A DNA stretch of 25,892 bases, taken from positions 1 to 25,892 of the IMG/VR virus record IMGVR_UViG_3300031696_000052; one strand, 5' to 3'. Positions 23,209 through 25,892 of the stretch are shown here, in pieces. The translations under genes were made by a program, and so were the position numbers. The DNA comes from a virus. The notes beneath the pieces are model-generated. The model had not been told where the DNA came from. It did no database searches and saw only the letters and a list, made by a program, of their open reading frames with translations. The first letter of the stretch is position 1, and the number at the start of each line of letters is the position of its first letter.

Positions 23209-23655
23209 ATGTCAAAAATTTATGAATCACCTGATAAAGGTAAAACTTTCACAGTACGTGAAATGAGAACTCCTCCTAAATCAAATACAAACTTTGGAAA
23301 AGTAGAACAATTTATGTCTGCCTTCGGTCAATATGTAGAGACTGAACCGCAGTGGACATCTGTGTCTGAACTTCGCTATGAGTTGATTCGAGAAGAACTG
23401 GAAGAACTCCGAGAAGGATTAGACAAACGCGATATCGTTGAAATTGCTGATGCTTTGACTGACCTTCTCTATGTTGTATATGGCGCTGGACATTCTTTTG
23501 GAATAAATCTTGACAAATGCTTCAAAGAGGTACATAATAGTAACATGAGCAAACTTGGCGAAGATGGTAAACCTATCTATCGTGAAGATGGGAAAGTATT
23601 GAAAGGTCCTAACTACTGGGCTCCTAACTTGAAAAAGGTATTATATAATGGCTAA
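23209..23655 (+). CDS. MazG-like nucleotide pyrophosphohydrolase
   Basis: This 148-residue protein has the all-alpha NTP pyrophosphatase pattern of the MazG/PRA-PH superfamily: EELEEL (62-67) followed by 'DIVEIADALTDLLYVVYGAG' (75-94), the acidic residues that bind magnesium. The C-terminal 'EVHNSNMSKLGEDGKP' and 'GPNYWAPNLKKVL' are typical of phage versions. Such enzymes hydrolyse (d)NTPs or (p)ppGpp-like nucleotides; the substrate here is not known. The start is taken as ATG 23209; a GTG at 23200 is in frame but has less room behind the promoter. The stop overlaps the next gene by eight bases, so it heads a coupled three-gene unit. Confidence 0.87.
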   Translation: MSKIYESPDKGKTFTVREMRTPPKSNTNFGKVEQFMSAFGQYVETEPQWTSVSELRYELIREELEELREGLDKRDIVEIADALTDLLYVVYGAGHSFGINLDKCFKEVHNSNMSKLGEDGKPIYREDGKVLKGPNYWAPNLKKVLYNG

Positions 23656-24289
23656 CGATTATGCAACATTTGATCAGATTATGGCGCTTGGTGACGATTA
23701 CGATCAGTATTCGAACGAAAAAAATTATATGGACTATAATGATGTTTCTCATTTAGATTTAGAGATAAACACGTTATTTGGACTTGAACTGTTTCCGAGT
23801 TATCCATATCCAGATTTTAAAAACTCGGGCGAAACTTATCAGACTAAAGATATTTTTGAAGAAATAAGCAAATTGAAGATGAGACACATAATAAATGGAA
23901 AATTGACTAACCTCGAATTCTATCAGTTACCAGAAGTATCTTATTTGTTTAAACTACAGTGGATCTATCAACACACAATAGGAAGCAGAAAGACATCTGG
24001 TGGCCATAGCAGAAAACATCGTAATGATCGTGGTAGACACGAGCTTATCCCCCATAGAGAAGAAATTGCCGACAAAGCCCCCGATGATTGTAGATGTTGT
24101 GACGTTCTTTTAGATTATAGTTACGGATTTAATAAATTATCTAATAATCATGTTTTAGGTCCTGAACGGTATACTCAACTAAAATTTGCTAGACCTTCGA
24201 TTGATCGAATAGATAATAATAAAGGTTATAAGCTATGGAATATTGAAATTATATGTAATGATTGTAACACTAAGAAGGGAACGAGTTGA
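23648..24289 (+). CDS. HNH endonuclease
   Basis: This 213-residue protein has a C-terminal HNH nuclease domain: a zinc CxxC (Cys 148 and Cys 151, in DDCRCCD), then 'PSIDRIDNNKGYKLWNIEII' (183-202) and a second CxxC (203-206) followed by NTKKG. This is the 'DRID-GY-N-C-CN-K' variant of the HNH fold found in phage endonucleases. A basic stretch near 113-136 (Arg, Lys and His-rich) probably contacts DNA. The N-terminal 100 residues are unfamiliar. It overlaps the MazG-like gene by eight bases and abuts the next gene exactly (TGA then ATG), unusual for a freestanding homing endonuclease; it might be a genuine operon member, or a homing gene that has settled. Confidence 0.82.
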   Translation: MANDYATFDQIMALGDDYDQYSNEKNYMDYNDVSHLDLEINTLFGLELFPSYPYPDFKNSGETYQTKDIFEEISKLKMRHIINGKLTNLEFYQLPEVSYLFKLQWIYQHTIGSRKTSGGHSRKHRNDRGRHELIPHREEIADKAPDDCRCCDVLLDYSYGFNKLSNNHVLGPERYTQLKFARPSIDRIDNNKGYKLWNIEIICNDCNTKKGTS

Positions 24290-24811
24290 ATGGCCAATCA
24301 CGTACAATCTTATATTACTTTTGAGAACTTGTCTGAAGAAGCGAAAACTTTTCTTGACAGTATGAATACACCTGATGAATATTTATTAAAAGAACTTTAT
24401 TCAGACTATGATGAAACTCGTGGTTGGCACATCGATAATGTCGGTGCAAAGTGGTTGACCTTTGATGATATTGATTCTACCAATATCTCATGCACTTCTG
24501 CTTGGTCACCTCCTGTTCAATTCTATGATAAACTTCATGAAAAGTTAGTTGAACTTAATTCACCAGATGCTATTCTCTGGACAACTTACGAAGATGAAAT
24601 GCCTAACTTTATTGGTGTATATGGTCTGATTAAAAATTGTTGTCATGAAGAAGAAATGTATGAAGTAGATTTTGAAGATTGTCTTGGTGTAACAGCATAT
24701 GATGAAGTAACAGAAGAATTCAATGATGGAGTTGATGGAAGACCTGACTTTTGGGAATCGATTCGTGATTGGAACCAAATAGCATATAATGAATTCAAAG
24801 AAAGGTTTTAA
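24290..24811 (+). CDS. Api92-like / ferredoxin-like domain protein
   Basis: This 173-residue acidic protein starts 'MANHVQSYITFENLSEEAK' and has 'GAKWLTFDDI', 'TSAWSPPVQFYDKLHEKL' and 'LWTTYEDEMPNFIGVYG', a pattern I associate with the Api92/YubB (DUF1281-like) ferredoxin-like domain proteins of phages and plasmids. The W-S-P-P segment followed by an aromatic 'Y-E' strand is the most telling part. No catalytic function is known to me. ATG follows the HNH gene stop directly, so expression depends on the upstream promoter and coupling. Three Cys (Cys-Cys around residue 117, Cys 130) are present but form no clear metal motif. Confidence 0.6.
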   Translation: MANHVQSYITFENLSEEAKTFLDSMNTPDEYLLKELYSDYDETRGWHIDNVGAKWLTFDDIDSTNISCTSAWSPPVQFYDKLHEKLVELNSPDAILWTTYEDEMPNFIGVYGLIKNCCHEEEMYEVDFEDCLGVTAYDEVTEEFNDGVDGRPDFWESIRDWNQIAYNEFKERF

Positions 24812-24831
24812 AAAATAAATCATTTTAGGGG

Positions 24832-24860
24832 TTGACATTATTATTAAAATAAGATATACT
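24832..24860 (+). promoter_or_regulatory. Sigma70-type promoter for the DUF262-like gene
   Basis: TTGACA (24832-24837), a 17-base spacer and TATACT (24855-24860), a near-perfect host-type promoter. The start near 24867 gives a leader of about 35 bases with 'gtgaaagaga' before ATG 24902. Its -35 context GGTTGACAT matches that at 18822. Confidence 0.88.
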
Positions 24861-24901
24861 CTATATATGATGAAAAAATAGACAGTGAAAGAGATTATAT
24901 T

Positions 24902-25892
24902 ATGAGTAAGATGGTTGAAAACACTATAGTCGAGTTCAATTGGTTGTTAGATCAGAGTAAGAAGATTATTTCTACTCCTGATCAACGCACCATCGAGCAG
25001 ATTTATACAGATATTCGAGACGGTGATTTGCATCCTAATCCAATAGGCCAACGTGCGCCAACAGTATTCGGATTTGATAATGATAAAAATATAGGCATTA
25101 TTGAAGCTATATTCAAAGGAAATGGTGTTGGAACGATTACTGTTCGTGATATCTCTAAAGATAAAGAAATGCAAAAAGTTTATCCTGGTGTAAAGTGGTT
25201 AGTGATTGATGGCGGTCACCGAACACGAGCGATTAAAGATTATATGAACAATCAGTTTGCGGTGTACGGTAAAAAGTATAAAGAGTTGAGTGATGAATGG
25301 AAAGAATTTTTCAAGTCTTCACTTATTAACTTTGATAAGAAAATCTGTACTTCTCAACAAGCCATTAACATCTTCCGAGACTTGAATAAAACAACTCAAG
25401 TCGGTGGATATGAAATGATTATGTGTGATGACGAATCTGCAATTTGTAAATATGTTCGCTCTTATATCCGTGTTGTTAAAGAATATGATACCACTCCACA
25501 TAAAATCTTTGCGACCCAAAAAAGTTCAAAAGGAATCATCGGAGAACACTTTAAAAAATCTCCAGATCAGAGAGCAGCGTGGGCAACTATGGTATTTACT
25601 ACAATCCATAAAGTTTTAGGAAAGGGCAATGTTGATGCTGGCGAAAAAACAACACTCAAACTTATCGAAGAAGAATATGCAGGAAAAAACAAACTAACCA
25701 AATCAGCCCAAGCTGTAATAGATCGTTTTTGGGATGATTTACTTCTCTTTCAACATACCCGAGGTGGTGGACATATTCCTCTGAAATTGTTTGGAGCGTT
25801 TCAACTCGTTTGGTTTTATCTATATGAAAAGAACTCGAAATTTAAAATCGAAGAGATGGAATATTTTGCCCCTACCTTTATGAAAGTATATA
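24902..25892 (+). CDS. DUF262-like (ParB/Srx-fold) protein, 3' end outside window
   Basis: The frame is open from ATG 24902 to the last base, giving 330 residues without a stop. The pattern fits the DUF262 family seen in GmrS/GmrD-type enzymes: 'GQRAPTVFGFDN' with 'IGIIEAIFKGNGVGTITVRD' (49-83; compare QR....W....-IESI--G-PI), then 'WLVIDGGHRTRAIKDY' (99-114; family DGQQR), and 'IFRDLNKTTQVGGYEM' (157-172; family F--LN). The DGGHR form resembles DGQHR-type relatives. No C-terminal HNH (DUF1524) domain is visible in the part shown. Function is unknown; members act as NTP-dependent nucleases or in defence and counter-defence. It has its own strong promoter and likely early expression. Confidence 0.7.
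   Translation, partial: MSKMVENTIVEFNWLLDQSKKIISTPDQRTIEQIYTDIRDGDLHPNPIGQRAPTVFGFDNDKNIGIIEAIFKGNGVGTITVRDISKDKEMQKVYPGVKWLVIDGGHRTRAIKDYMNNQFAVYGKKYKELSDEWKEFFKSSLINFDKKICTSQQAINIFRDLNKTTQVGGYEMIMCDDESAICKYVRSYIRVVKEYDTTPHKIFATQKSSKGIIGEHFKKSPDQRAAWATMVFTTIHKVLGKGNVDAGEKTTLKLIEEEYAGKNKLTKSAQAVIDRFWDDLLLFQHTRGGGHIPLKLFGAFQLVWFYLYEKNSKFKIEEMEYFAPTFMKVY

Noticed and set aside
1-25892. tRNA genes, CRISPR arrays, insertion sequences, integrase or attachment sites
   Set aside because: No cloverleaf sequence, regular repeat-spacer pattern, transposase-like frame or integrase-like frame was seen on either strand, and no gene-free stretch exceeds about 135 bases.

Overview
The window is a contiguous piece of a tailed-phage genome of the T4 superfamily (contractile-tail myovirus). 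Every gene I can support is on the + strand. It carries the T4-type order neck (13, 14), sheath terminator (15), terminase (16, 17), sheath (18), tube (19), portal (20), prohead core, protease (21), scaffold (22), major capsid (23), then uvsY, uvsW, 55, 47 and 46. The proteins look like the marine branch of the superfamily (cyanophage or pelagiphage type, shorter than the T4 versions), and the DNA is AT-rich. The bacterial host cannot be named from the sequence.

Layout. (1) 2-1030 is the 3' part of a fibre-like or structural gene that starts upstream. (2) 1031-16549 is the morphogenesis block. It is driven by eight T4-type late promoters (TATAAATA, here usually extended to TTATAAATAATA) in front of genes 13, 18, 19, 20, a gp67-like gene, 22, 23 and a small gene after 23. 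Intrinsic terminators follow the fibre-like gene, gene 19 and gene 23, and each is paired with the next late promoter. Additions relative to T4 include a collagen-like protein after the portal, a small protein of unknown role before the protease, and a tail-tube-fold protein after the capsid gene. (3) 16550-23119 is the recombination and late-switch block: UvsY, a small unknown protein, UvsW helicase, an unknown acidic protein, the gp55 late sigma factor, the gp47/gp46 nuclease and a peptide deformylase. It is headed by two consensus sigma70-type promoters. (4) 23120-25892 is an accessory block under two more sigma70-type promoters: a MazG-like NTP pyrophosphohydrolase, an HNH endonuclease, an Api92-like protein and a DUF262-like protein cut by the window end.

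How it works together. Host-type promoters drive the recombination block, which includes gp55. gp55 would redirect host RNA polymerase to the TATAAATA promoters and so switch on the head and tail genes. gp47/46, UvsY and UvsW supply recombination-dependent replication, whose DNA the gp16/gp17 terminase packages through the gp20 portal into gp22/gp21-built, gp23 proheads.

The most unusual signals are regulatory. A consensus sigma70-type promoter points backwards on the minus strand in the 16/17 gap. It shares an 18-base promoter-plus-palindrome sequence with the promoter upstream of uvsY. In front of gene 13 a late promoter lies inside the loop of a terminator hairpin whose 3' arm is also the gene 13 ribosome-binding site.
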